From Bacillus sp. Marseille-Q1617 (GTDB taxonomy: Bacteria > Bacillota > Bacilli > Bacillales > Bacillaceae_B), in NCBI RefSeq assembly GCF_903645295.1, contig NZ_CAHJXM010000001.1:372001-436000 (forward strand): a DNA stretch of 64,000 nt. The letters are read 5' to 3'. The notes under the pieces are model-generated. The model worked only from the letters and a program-made list of their open reading frames with translations. It made no database searches and was not told the origin of the DNA. The translations under genes and the position numbers were made by a program. Shown here one piece after another: positions 15,650-23,009 of the stretch. Positions within the stretch are counted from its first letter, which is position 1; the number at the start of each line of letters is the position of its first letter.

Positions 15650-17176
15650 ATGTCACAGATGATTGGCGTAGATATCGGAACAACCAGTACCAAAGCGGTA
15701 CTTTTTAATCAAAAAGGAGAGGCCATCTGCCGTCACGGAGTGGAATATCCTTTACATACACCTGCACCGGGAACTGCAGAGCAGGACCCTGAAGAAATCT
15801 TCCGTGCGGTCATACAAGCGATCAAGGAAGTGACGCTGCAAACGAAAGAAAAGATTTCGTTTGTCTCTTTCAGTTCAGCGATGCACAGCTTGATCCTCGT
15901 CGATGAGAATGATCAGCCGCTCACGGCGTCGATAACATGGGCTGACAACCGCAGTGCGGACTGGGCAGTCAAAATCAAGAAGGAATACAACGGAATGGAC
16001 ATCTACCGGAGGACGGGCACACCGATCCACCCGATGTCCCCACTTGTGAAATTGACCTGGCTTAATGCAGAACATAAGGATTTATTTGCAAGAGCAAAGA
16101 AATTCATCTCCATTAAAGAATTCATCTTTCACCGGTTATTCGGCGAGTATGTGGTCGATTATTCCATTGCCTCTGCTACCGGTATGTTTAACTTGGAAAA
16201 GCTCGCATGGGATGAAGAAGCGTTAAAAGTAGCCGGCGTTACCGGCGATCAATTATCCAAGCCAGTTTCAACGACGGAAAGCTTAACAGGTTTAAAAGTA
16301 GAATACACAGACATGCTTGGCTTGCCTGCGGACACTCCTTTTATCGTCGGTGCAAGTGACGGTGTCCTCTCTAATCTAGGGGTGAACGCAATTGAACCAG
16401 GGGTGGTGGCAGTCACGATCGGAACAAGCGGAGCGATCCGCGCTGTAACTGACCGGCCGGTGACCGATCCCAAGGGGCGGATCTTCTGTTATGCATTGAC
16501 GGATAAGCACTGGGTCATCGGTGGGCCGGTGAATAACGGAGGGATGATATTCAGATGGGTGCGCGACGAGCTCGCCTCAGCAGAAGTGGAAGTGGCAAAA
16601 CGATTGGGGAAAGACCCCTATGAAGTGCTAACTGATATTGCGGAAAAGGTCGAGCCAGGTTCGGAAGGTTTGATTTTTCACCCATATATGGCGGGGGAAA
16701 GGGCTCCGCTTTGGAATGCGAGAGCGCGCGGATCGTTCTTCGGCCTCGGCATGCATCATAAAAAAGAGCATATGATCCGGGCGGTGCTAGAAGGGATCGT
16801 CATGAACTTATACAGCGTCCTTCTCGCCCTGGAAGAACTGATCGGATCACCGACCCGCGTACAGGCAACGGGAGGTTTCGCCCGATCGGAACTTTGGCGC
16901 CAGATGCTTGCAGATATCTTCGATCAGGAAGTGGAAGTGCCTGAAAGCTTTGAAAGCTCATGTCTTGGAGCAGTTGTTCTCGGAATGTACGGACAGGGAA
17001 CACTGGACTCACTTGAAGAGGTAAAGACGATGGTCGGCTCCGTTCACTCCCATCAGCCTGACGAGAAAGCGACAGAAGCTTACCGCAGATTGATGCCGAT
17101 TTTCATTCGTCTGCCCAGACTGCTGGAAAGCGAATATGAAGAAATCAGTGCTTATCAGGAAGAAAGCCGGCTGTAG
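15650..17176 (+). CDS. gntK: Gluconokinase, FGGY family
   Basis: Phosphorylates gluconate to 6-phosphogluconate with ATP in the cytoplasm, feeding the pentose phosphate pathway. 508 residues. N-terminal ATPase signature IGVDIGTTSTKAVLF, central TIGTSGAIR and GGPVNNGG, and the C-terminal FGGY-type segment VQATGGFARSELWRQMLADI. ATG 15650 is 7 bp after AGGAGG; ATG 15644 is too close to it. gntZ (6-phosphogluconate dehydrogenase), which completes the B. subtilis operon, does not follow. A terminator overlaps the stop codon. Confidence 0.93.
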   Translation: MSQMIGVDIGTTSTKAVLFNQKGEAICRHGVEYPLHTPAPGTAEQDPEEIFRAVIQAIKEVTLQTKEKISFVSFSSAMHSLILVDENDQPLTASITWADNRSADWAVKIKKEYNGMDIYRRTGTPIHPMSPLVKLTWLNAEHKDLFARAKKFISIKEFIFHRLFGEYVVDYSIASATGMFNLEKLAWDEEALKVAGVTGDQLSKPVSTTESLTGLKVEYTDMLGLPADTPFIVGASDGVLSNLGVNAIEPGVVAVTIGTSGAIRAVTDRPVTDPKGRIFCYALTDKHWVIGGPVNNGGMIFRWVRDELASAEVEVAKRLGKDPYEVLTDIAEKVEPGSEGLIFHPYMAGERAPLWNARARGSFFGLGMHHKKEHMIRAVLEGIVMNLYSVLLALEELIGSPTRVQATGGFARSELWRQMLADIFDQEVEVPESFESSCLGAVVLGMYGQGTLDSLEEVKTMVGSVHSHQPDEKATEAYRRLMPIFIRLPRLLESEYEEISAYQEESRL

Positions 17177-17190
17177 AGCCGGTTTTTTCT
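17166..17190 (+). terminator. Terminator overlapping the gntK stop codon
   Basis: CCGGCT/AGCCGG stem with the stop TAG in its loop, followed by six T residues. Confidence 0.85.
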
Positions 17191-17306
17191 TTTTTGAGCG
17201 AGGCTTTAATAAATCGAGTGGCATGGAGGCGAGGAGCAAGAGGAAAGGGCGGAAGGAAGTAGCTAGAAGTTAGAAGGCAGAATTTTAATTAGAATAATTC
17301 TTAAAA

Positions 17307-17433
17307 GATCATATATTTATAAATAGGATCATAAATTGACATTTAGGATTATATTTCCCCGGAAAAGATCATAAATCGACAAACAGGATCATATTTTTCC
17401 AGATAGGATCATAAATTTACAAAATGGATCATT
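17307..17433. repeat. Phased-word array: GATCATA every 20 bp
   Basis: GATCATA (once GATTATA, last GATCATT) begins at 17307, 17327, 17347, 17367, 17387, 17407 and 17427: seven units at exactly 20-bp spacing, mostly preceded by AG. Spacers differ. It is between the gntK terminator and the yeeI promoter. Nothing coding is seen in 17190-17688. Confidence 0.88.
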
Positions 17434-17688
17434 GAGCCGTACAATTTTGCTGCAGCGATGCTTTTTTTACCTTCCCAAGCCGATTTACAAACCTTTTTGA
17501 ACAAAACGCTTTCCATTTATACAGTTTTCCAAGGGAAAAAGAGCTTATTTTGAAAAAACATGACGTGATCCTCAATGAAGCAGTGGTTCCAATGCATAGC
17601 CAACTTTCACCCAATTCATGTATAATGAAATGGACAACCAACACGAATCAAGTGATAAATTTTATAGACTGAAAGAGAGTGAAACAAA

Positions 17689-18408
17689 ATGGGACGTAAG
17701 TGGAACAATATTAAAGAAAAGAAAGCATCAAAAGACGCCAATACAAGTCGTATTTATGCGAAATTCGGACGTGAAATCTATGTAGCGGCAAAATCCGGTG
17801 AACCGGATCCTGAATTGAATCAAAACCTTAAATTTGTATTGGAACGTGCAAAAACGTACAGCGTTCCTAAACATATCATTGACCGCGCAATCGAAAAAGC
17901 AAAAGGCGGTTCTGAAGAGAACTTTGATGAGCTGAGATACGAAGGGTTCGGGCCGAATGGATCAATGGTCATCGTCGATGCTCTAACAAACAACGTAAAC
18001 CGCACAGCTTCGGAAGTACGTGCTGCTTTTGGTAAAAATGGCGGGAACATGGGTGTCAGCGGATCCGTTGCGTATATGTTTGATGCGACAGCTGTTATCG
18101 GTGTTGAAGGGAAATCTGAAGAAGAAGTCCTCGAGATCCTGATGGAAGCCGATGTAGACGCACGCGACATCCTTGAAGAAGATGAAGCAGTCATCGTCTA
18201 TGCTGAGCCGGACCAATTCCATGCCGTCCAGGAAGCATTCAAAGGTGCCGGTGTAGAAGAATTCACGGTGGCTGAATTGACGATGCTTGCACAAAATGAC
18301 GTGGAGCTTCCTGAAGATGCACAGGCACAATTTGAAAAAATGATCGATGCCATCGAGGACTTGGAAGATGTTCAACAGGTTTATCATAACGTGGATTTAG
18401 GCGAATAA
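17689..18408 (+). CDS. yeeI: YebC/TACO1-family factor (YeeI-like)
   Basis: 239-residue YebC-family protein, opening [20 protein letters not shown] and ending [11 protein letters not shown], the pattern of the second Bacillus paralogue (YeeI) rather than YrbC. The family was first called transcriptional regulators; more recent work links YebC/TACO1 proteins to relief of ribosome stalling, so a translation role is likely. Three-domain layout, with an acidic C-terminal third. ATG 17689 follows GAAAGAGAG. A -10-like TATAAT is at 17621. Single-gene unit with a terminator. Confidence 0.9.
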   Translation: MGRKWNNIKEKKASKDANTSRIYAKFGREIYVAAKSGEPDPELNQNLKFVLERAKTYSVPKHIIDRAIEKAKGGSEENFDELRYEGFGPNGSMVIVDALTNNVNRTASEVRAAFGKNGGNMGVSGSVAYMFDATAVIGVEGKSEEEVLEILMEADVDARDILEEDEAVIVYAEPDQFHAVQEAFKGAGVEEFTVAELTMLAQNDVELPEDAQAQFEKMIDAIEDLEDVQQVYHNVDLGE

Positions 18409-18418
18409 ATCAGATAGG

Positions 18419-18454
18419 AAAAAGCGTATTCCGTAGCGGGATGCGCTTTTTTTG
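18419..18454 (+). terminator. Terminator of yeeI
   Basis: AAAAAGCGTATTCC pairs with GGGATGCGCTTTTT around a GTAGC loop, ending in seven T residues. Confidence 0.88.
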
Positions 18455-18528
18455 TACCTGGCTAAGAATTACACCATCCTGAATGATTTTAAAAAGACAA
18501 GTCATACTAAATAATGGAGGTGGTACAG

Positions 18529-18741
18529 GTGGATAGAGAGAAGAAAACCCCTGAGCTTAACGTCAATACCCCGCTGAACCCTGAAATCACGATGCAGAAT
18601 GTGAAAGATAACGAGCTGTATACATCGGTTGAAATGAATGAAAATTCTCACGGAGAGTCCGTAGGTGAGCTTCGGGCAGTGGAAGAAGGAAATGAATATT
18701 TTGCTGCAAAAGAAATCGGGCAGCAAATCGAAAACGGATAA
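18529..18741 (+). CDS. Small acidic hypothetical protein, 70 aa
   Basis: Starts at GTG 18529, 5 bp after GGAGGTGG (an ATG at 18514 would place that site inside the gene). The product is hydrophilic and acidic, MDREKKTPELNVNTPLNPEI onward, probably disordered, with no cysteines and no membrane segment. First of three closely spaced small genes (12 and 19 bp gaps), likely one transcript. I do not recognise the family; such proteins in spore formers are often forespore or coat-associated, which is only a guess here. Confidence 0.65.
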   Translation: MDREKKTPELNVNTPLNPEITMQNVKDNELYTSVEMNENSHGESVGELRAVEEGNEYFAAKEIGQQIENG

Positions 18742-18752
18742 GGAGGATGGAA

Positions 18753-18893
18753 ATGGACAACAAAGATTATGGAGTCGCGCAATTATCGGAAGATACCCTT
18801 GGCAAGCTGCAGCATATCGAAAACGAGCTTCGTCAGGAAACGCATGAAGAAATTATCCTGATTGCGTACAAAAAAGACGAAGCAGCACATTAA
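18753..18893 (+). CDS. Small hypothetical protein, 46 aa
   Basis: ATG 18753 follows AAGGAGG by 7 bp. The 46-residue product starts MDNKDYGVAQLSEDTLGKLQ and reads as a single charged amphipathic helix (HIENELRQETHEEIILIAY). Second of three small genes between the yeeI and uppP terminators. Family not recognised; the strong ribosome binding site and tight spacing support a real gene. Confidence 0.65.
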   Translation: MDNKDYGVAQLSEDTLGKLQHIENELRQETHEEIILIAYKKDEAAH

Positions 18894-18912
18894 CACGAGG
18901 AGGGCGACCGTG

Positions 18913-19107
18913 ATGGAAAAAGGCAAAAAAGAATTGCCGGATTTTAAGCAGCTTGATGACCGGATTATTGCAGAACAGCCTCAGGGTCCTTTTTTTGAAA
19001 TGAAAACGAACCTGGATACTCCGAAATCAAACGACAATCCCTATATTTCATCTGAAACAAGCAATGAGGAAATTGAGAAGATCAAGCGTTTTTTTGATGA
19101 AGAATAG
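18913..19107 (+). CDS. Small acidic hypothetical protein, 64 aa
   Basis: Starts at ATG 18913 (or GTG 18910) after GAGGAGG. The 64-residue hydrophilic product contains DFKQLDDRIIAEQPQGPFFE and ends EEIEKIKRFFDEE. An upstream extension to 18862 lacks a site and overlaps the previous gene. Third of the small-gene cluster, closed by a terminator shared with uppP. No family recognised. Confidence 0.65.
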   Translation: MEKGKKELPDFKQLDDRIIAEQPQGPFFEMKTNLDTPKSNDNPYISSETSNEEIEKIKRFFDEE

Positions 19108-19111
19108 AAAG

Positions 19112-19139
19112 AGGCCGATTCAGCAGAATCGGCCTTTTA
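19112..19139. terminator. Bidirectional terminator
   Basis: GGCCGATTC/GAATCGGCC around AGCA, with TTTT on the plus side; lies between the convergent small-gene cluster and uppP. Confidence 0.85.
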
Positions 19140-19150
19140 AACGGATTTAA

Positions 19151-19987
19151 TTAGAAATAAAATACATAAATCACCATTACTAAAATGATTCTGTAAATGG
19201 CGAATGGAATCAACTTTACTTTGTTGATCAGTTTCAAGAAGAACTTGATGGATACGAGCGCAAAGATAAACGCGCTGACAAACCCTGCGGCCATAAAAGG
19301 AAGGGCATCCAGGGTGAAGTACTGCCAGTTTTTTGCCAGGGACAGAACGCTCGCACCGACCATGATCGGAACTGCCATGATGAACGTAAAGTCTGCTGCA
19401 GCCCGATGATTCAATCCGAGCAGCACCCCTCCTGATATAGTGGAACCGGAGCGGGAAAAGCCAGGCCACAGAGCCAGACATTGAAAGAGTCCCACGAACA
19501 GCGCCTGCTTATGGGTGATGCCATCCACCGACTCGATTACCGGCCCTTTCCTTTTTGCGCCCGCCACATCGGCAAGTATCATGAAAATCGCTCCTGCGAA
19601 TAAACCGATCAAAACCGTGTTTATTGAAAACAAGTTCTCGTCAATGTAATCTTCGAATAGTACTCCCAGTATACCGGCCGGAAGAAGCCCGACCATTACG
19701 TGTGAGAGTTTCAGCTTATGTTGGGACGCTTTCCCCGATGAGGCCCAGGATGTAACGTCCAGCATTTCAATGAAACGGTCCCTGAAAATCACTACAACGG
19801 CTAATATGGAACCCAACTGTATGACGATTTTGAACGTATTCGCCGGGTACTTACCTAAAAACTCTTTCGACTGCAGCCACAAATCGTCTACGATGATCAT
19901 GTGGCCAGTCGATGATATTGGCGCGAATTCAGTTAAGCCTTCGACCAGGCCTAAAACAATCGCTTTTAATATAGTTAAAATATCCAT
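19151..19987 (-). CDS. uppP: Undecaprenyl-diphosphatase (BacA/UppP)
   Basis: Membrane enzyme that dephosphorylates undecaprenyl diphosphate, recycling the lipid carrier for peptidoglycan and teichoic acid; extra copies give bacitracin tolerance. 278 residues, about eight hydrophobic segments. Both signature regions are present: GLTEFAPISSTGHMII (about 16-31) and GFSRSGSTISGG (about 175-186). ATG 19987 lies after GGGAGACAACA. Single gene on the minus strand. Confidence 0.95.
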   Translation of the reverse strand: MDILTILKAIVLGLVEGLTEFAPISSTGHMIIVDDLWLQSKEFLGKYPANTFKIVIQLGSILAVVVIFRDRFIEMLDVTSWASSGKASQHKLKLSHVMVGLLPAGILGVLFEDYIDENLFSINTVLIGLFAGAIFMILADVAGAKRKGPVIESVDGITHKQALFVGLFQCLALWPGFSRSGSTISGGVLLGLNHRAAADFTFIMAVPIMVGASVLSLAKNWQYFTLDALPFMAAGFVSAFIFALVSIKFFLKLINKVKLIPFAIYRIILVMVIYVFYF

Positions 19988-20045
19988 TGTTGTCTCCCTA
20001 AAGTTAAAATGATCTATATAGTGAATGAAGATGCTTTATCCAGCT

Positions 20046-20089
20046 AAAGGCCCGTCCCTCGATGCTTTAACGCGGTGCTAGGACGTTTT
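20046..20089. repeat. Degenerate family C hairpin
   Basis: The left arm AAAGGCCCGTCCCTCGATGC matches the family, then TTTAA, but the right arm (20068-20089) has diverged and overlaps the stop codon of the 66-aa gene. Probably a decayed terminator copy. Confidence 0.6.
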
Positions 20090-20278
20090 GATGTTGAAGA
20101 TTTCTGCGAGTTTCTCCCAGTTCATAACCTGGGTCCATGGGACATCAGGAAAAGCTGATGCAAGGCTGTTTCCCGTTGTGATGGAGGATAGGTAGATCAC
20201 TCCCAGGAAGGACGTCAATCCGACTAAGCAGGTAATAAAGCAAATAATCGACTCTTTTTGATAACTGTTTTCTCTCAA
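20078..20278 (-). CDS. 66-aa single-span membrane protein
   Basis: TTG start at 20278, about 9 bp after GGAG. One transmembrane helix (about residues 12-34, IICFITCLVGLTSFLGVIY) and a polar C-terminal part. No family recognised. Its stop codon is inside a decayed family C hairpin. Adjacent to another minus-strand gene for a small exported-looking protein. Confidence 0.5.
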   Translation of the reverse strand: MRENSYQKESIICFITCLVGLTSFLGVIYLSSITTGNSLASAFPDVPWTQVMNWEKLAEIFNIKTS

Positions 20279-20386
20279 AGGAATTCTCTCCTATACTCGC
20301 GTATTTAGTTTTCTGGTGAAACAGAGCAATCCGAATAAACTTCAGAGATCACTGAAGTTAAAACTCATCTAATTGGAATATGGGAG

Positions 20387-20713
20387 TCAGAGGGAGAGGT
20401 AGTTCGAGCAGTGCATGACCATATGAATAAATCCACCGGAATCCGGTGATATGCCCATGGCAAAGAAGTCCACGTAGGAAGGGGAAGTGAGAATCGCCTG
20501 TTTGAAAGTCGTGGAAGATTTCTGTGGCATTAGAATGTCAGGAAGCTGCGGAAGGGCCGATATTGAAGATAGAATCACATCAACTCCGGAAATATAGGAG
20601 TTATCAGAAATACTCTGCTCATCATCAGTGATCAATACATAGCGGTCTGTATCCTGGATAGGATTGAAAAACAAGACCGAGCTCAGCAGAAATAATAAAA
20701 CCACGTTCCTCAT
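20387..20713 (-). CDS. Hypothetical exported or membrane-anchored protein, 108 aa
   Basis: Three consecutive ATG codons follow GGAGG; the third (20713) gives the best spacing. The N-terminus MRNVVLLFLLSSVLFFNP is an uncleaved-looking signal or anchor; the rest is polar with DTDRYVLITDDEQSISD and two cysteine-free loops before a lone C-terminal Cys. No family recognised. The final MHCSNYLSL is odd for a secreted protein. Confidence 0.5.
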   Translation of the reverse strand: MRNVVLLFLLSSVLFFNPIQDTDRYVLITDDEQSISDNSYISGVDVILSSISALPQLPDILMPQKSSTTFKQAILTSPSYVDFFAMGISPDSGGFIHMVMHCSNYLSL

Positions 20714-20839
20714 CATCATTGCCTCCTTTTCAAACAAGACTAAATTTTATTATAGCTGCTTTTCGCAGTGTGTCTAGATAATTTTTCACCATTCTCTTAG
20801 AATGAAATAAACATACATACTAAGAAAGAAGGAAAAAGG

Positions 20840-21499
20840 ATGGAAAAAGAAAGAACAGCGGTACTCGCAGGGGCGACAGGCCTGGTCGGGTCCCATTTAT
20901 TACAGCTTCTATTAAAAAGCTCACAATACAAAAAAATCATTTCCTTCGTTCGGACAAGCAGCGGCATTCACCATGAAAAACTCGATGAACGTGTCATTTC
21001 TTTCGATACACTGAAACTTCTCCCTCATGAAGAAGTGGATGACGTTTTCTGCTGTCTCGGAACCACGATCAAAAAAGCTGGAACAAAGGAACAGTTTAAA
21101 ATGGTGGATTACAATTACCCTCTAGAGCTTGCCAGGGTATGCAAACAACATGGCGCAGAACAATACCTGGTTATTTCCGCGTTAGGAGCCAGTGCGGACT
21201 CACGCATTTTCTACAGCAGGGTAAAAGGGGAAGTGGAACAAGAACTAGAAAAACTGCACTATAAACGTCTTCATATTTTTCGCCCATCTTTGCTTGTCGG
21301 AGAACGGAAAGAGTTCCGTTTAGGTGAAAAAACAGGTGAAATTATTTCACGGATGATCCGTCCCGTGATGATCGGGAAATGGAGGAAGTACCGCAGTATC
21401 TCAGCTGACCGGGTAGCTTACGGGATGTACAAAACAGCGCTGAATTTCCCGGATGGGAATGTGAACATCCATGAGTCGGATGCTATTCAACGATTATAA
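20840..21499 (+). CDS. NAD(P)-binding short-chain oxidoreductase, HTATIP2-like
   Basis: 219-residue Rossmann-fold protein of the atypical SDR group (NAD(P)H-binding, HTATIP2/YbjT-like). The cofactor motif AGATGLVGSHL is at residues 10-20. VFCCLGTTIKKAGTKE, LVISALGA and FYSRVKGEVEQEL (YxxxK-like) follow in the expected order. The substrate is unknown. ATG 20840 follows AAGGAAAAAGG. The DUF1284 gene follows after 15 bp, so the two are probably co-transcribed. Confidence 0.82.
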   Translation: MEKERTAVLAGATGLVGSHLLQLLLKSSQYKKIISFVRTSSGIHHEKLDERVISFDTLKLLPHEEVDDVFCCLGTTIKKAGTKEQFKMVDYNYPLELARVCKQHGAEQYLVISALGASADSRIFYSRVKGEVEQELEKLHYKRLHIFRPSLLVGERKEFRLGEKTGEIISRMIRPVMIGKWRKYRSISADRVAYGMYKTALNFPDGNVNIHESDAIQRL

Positions 21500-21514
21500 G
21501 GAGGGGCATGCAGG

Positions 21515-21874
21515 ATGAAGAAAATTTTACGGGGGCATCATCTTCTGTGCACTCACGGATTCAAGGGGATGGGATACAGCCCAAAGTTTGTTGATGTTAT
21601 GGCCGATATTGTTGCAGGTATCCGGAATGAGGGAGATTTTCCTATTCAAGTTGTACAAGGGTTTGATGATGCATGCCAGGCTTGCCCTCACAAGGGCAAA
21701 ACAGAATGTGTCAAAAGTGTGGATTCAAATGAACATGTCCTTTCAATGGATGGAAAAGTAATCAGACACTTAGGATTGAGTGCCGGGTCGACCTACCTGA
21801 AAACTGAGCTGGTACAGCGAACGGCTGAAAATGTGCGCCCGGAAGACCTGGACTACTTGTGTGAAGGATGTTAA
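21515..21874 (+). CDS. DUF1284 family protein, cysteine-rich
   Basis: 119 residues matching the DUF1284 pattern: LRGHHLLCTHGFKGMGYSP at the N-terminus, DDACQACPHKGKTECV in the middle and a C-terminal CEGC. The Cys/His pattern suggests a metal or Fe-S site, but the function is not known. ATG 21515 follows GGAGG by 9 bp. Second gene after the oxidoreductase; ends before a strong terminator. Confidence 0.82.
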   Translation: MKKILRGHHLLCTHGFKGMGYSPKFVDVMADIVAGIRNEGDFPIQVVQGFDDACQACPHKGKTECVKSVDSNEHVLSMDGKVIRHLGLSAGSTYLKTELVQRTAENVRPEDLDYLCEGC

Positions 21875-21952
21875 TGGCTCCAATACGGGGTTTGCAAGAA
21901 AGGGATTCAGGAGTTGAGGGAGAAGCATAGTATAATTTCTTGAATATGGAAA

Positions 21953-21985
21953 AACGAGTATGCACCCATACTCGTTTTTTTTTTA
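21953..21985. terminator. Terminator between DUF1284 and yerO-like gene
   Basis: AACGAGTATG/CATACTCGTT stem with CACC loop and a ten-T run on the plus strand. Confidence 0.92.
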
Positions 21986-21996
21986 CGCACACAACA

Positions 21997-22851
21997 CTAT
22001 ATTTCATAAAACTCCCGAACTTTCTCAGCCAATGAGGCAAGGGAGGAATCGCCCTCTTCCAGGTTTACAAGCATCCCTTTAATCACGATTGTCCGGGTTT
22101 CTTCTTTTAGTATTTCTTCTTTGATGACCTCGAGTGAAATCTTCATATTTTCATCTTCTATTTCTGTAAGATGGTCCTCGATCAGCCCAACCAGCGTATC
22201 CTCATTTAACGAAGCAGATTTCATAGACTTCAGCAGAGGCGCAAGCTTCTCAGGGGGAAGGACGGGCTTATCCTCACTTTTCAAAAGGCCGTGAACGACA
22301 TCGTCGAGTCGCTTTAGGATAAACTCTGACAAATAACGAAAATCCATCTCTATTTTATCAAGCATCACGACTTCAAGATAGGACTTGAGAATACCCTGGA
22401 TGATCAATGACAGGTCCCAAAAGTATGGTTCAATTTCTTCTCCGTATATTGCGGTCAAACGGCGTTTATAAAACTCATAGGTGTGGGCTTTCATTTCATG
22501 AAGCAGGGAATGGATGTCTTCATTGAACGGCATCGCATTCTCCCTGATCTGCATGATGATGAATTCTTTATGCTTCCAGACTTCCACAAGCTGAAATTCC
22601 AGCTGCTTACGGAACTTTTCGTAAGGCGGCAACTCTTCGTCTTCGATGAGATCCACTTGGTCCCTGATCATCTCGAAATAATATTTCATGATTGCGAACA
22701 GTAAAGCTTCCTTGGATTTAAAGTATAAGTAAAAGGCCCCTTTGGAAATGTCGCATTCATTGACGATTTCCTGGACTGAAGTGGCATTGAATCCTTTAGT
22801 GGCAAATAACTTTATGGATGTTTCGATAATTAACTTTTCTTTTTCCTTCAT
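21997..22851 (-). CDS. yerO: TetR/AcrR-family repressor (YerO-like)
   Basis: 284-residue TetR-family regulator with HTH at about residues 25-50 (SVQEIVNECDISKGAFYLYF) and a long ligand-binding domain. It is divergent from the swrC-type pump gene, as yerO is from yerP/swrC in B. subtilis, and is expected to repress the pump until an amphiphilic ligand binds. ATG 22851 follows GGTGAGAAG. The intergenic region holds three TGAC-centred inverted repeats, one between -35 and -10 of the pump promoter. Confidence 0.88.
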   Translation of the reverse strand: MKEKEKLIIETSIKLFATKGFNATSVQEIVNECDISKGAFYLYFKSKEALLFAIMKYYFEMIRDQVDLIEDEELPPYEKFRKQLEFQLVEVWKHKEFIIMQIRENAMPFNEDIHSLLHEMKAHTYEFYKRRLTAIYGEEIEPYFWDLSLIIQGILKSYLEVVMLDKIEMDFRYLSEFILKRLDDVVHGLLKSEDKPVLPPEKLAPLLKSMKSASLNEDTLVGLIEDHLTEIEDENMKISLEVIKEEILKEETRTIVIKGMLVNLEEGDSSLASLAEKVREFYEI

Positions 22852-22887
22852 GCGCTTCTCACCTCGGTAAACTCCTTACCTACATTA

Positions 22888-22987
22888 TGACCGATTGGTC
22901 AGTAAAAATAAACCTTTATTTTCTAACAAGTATTGACTGTTGACTGTACGGTCAGTTATATTAGTCTATGTTATGACTAGTCAGTCA
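22888..22987. promoter_or_regulatory. Three TetR-type operators
   Basis: TGACCGATTGGTCA (22888-22901), TGACTGTACGGTCA (22941-22954) and TGACTAGTCAGTCA (22974-22987). The half-sites TGAC and GTCA recur with similar spacing, typical of a TetR autoregulated divergent region. Confidence 0.7.
22933..22962 (+). promoter_or_regulatory. Promoter of swrC
   Basis: TTGACT (22933-22938) and TATATT (22957-22962), 18 bp apart. The middle operator at 22941-22954 sits in the spacer, so repressor binding would block polymerase. Confidence 0.6.
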
Positions 22988-23009
22988 GAAAAGAAGGGAT
23001 GATTAGAGA

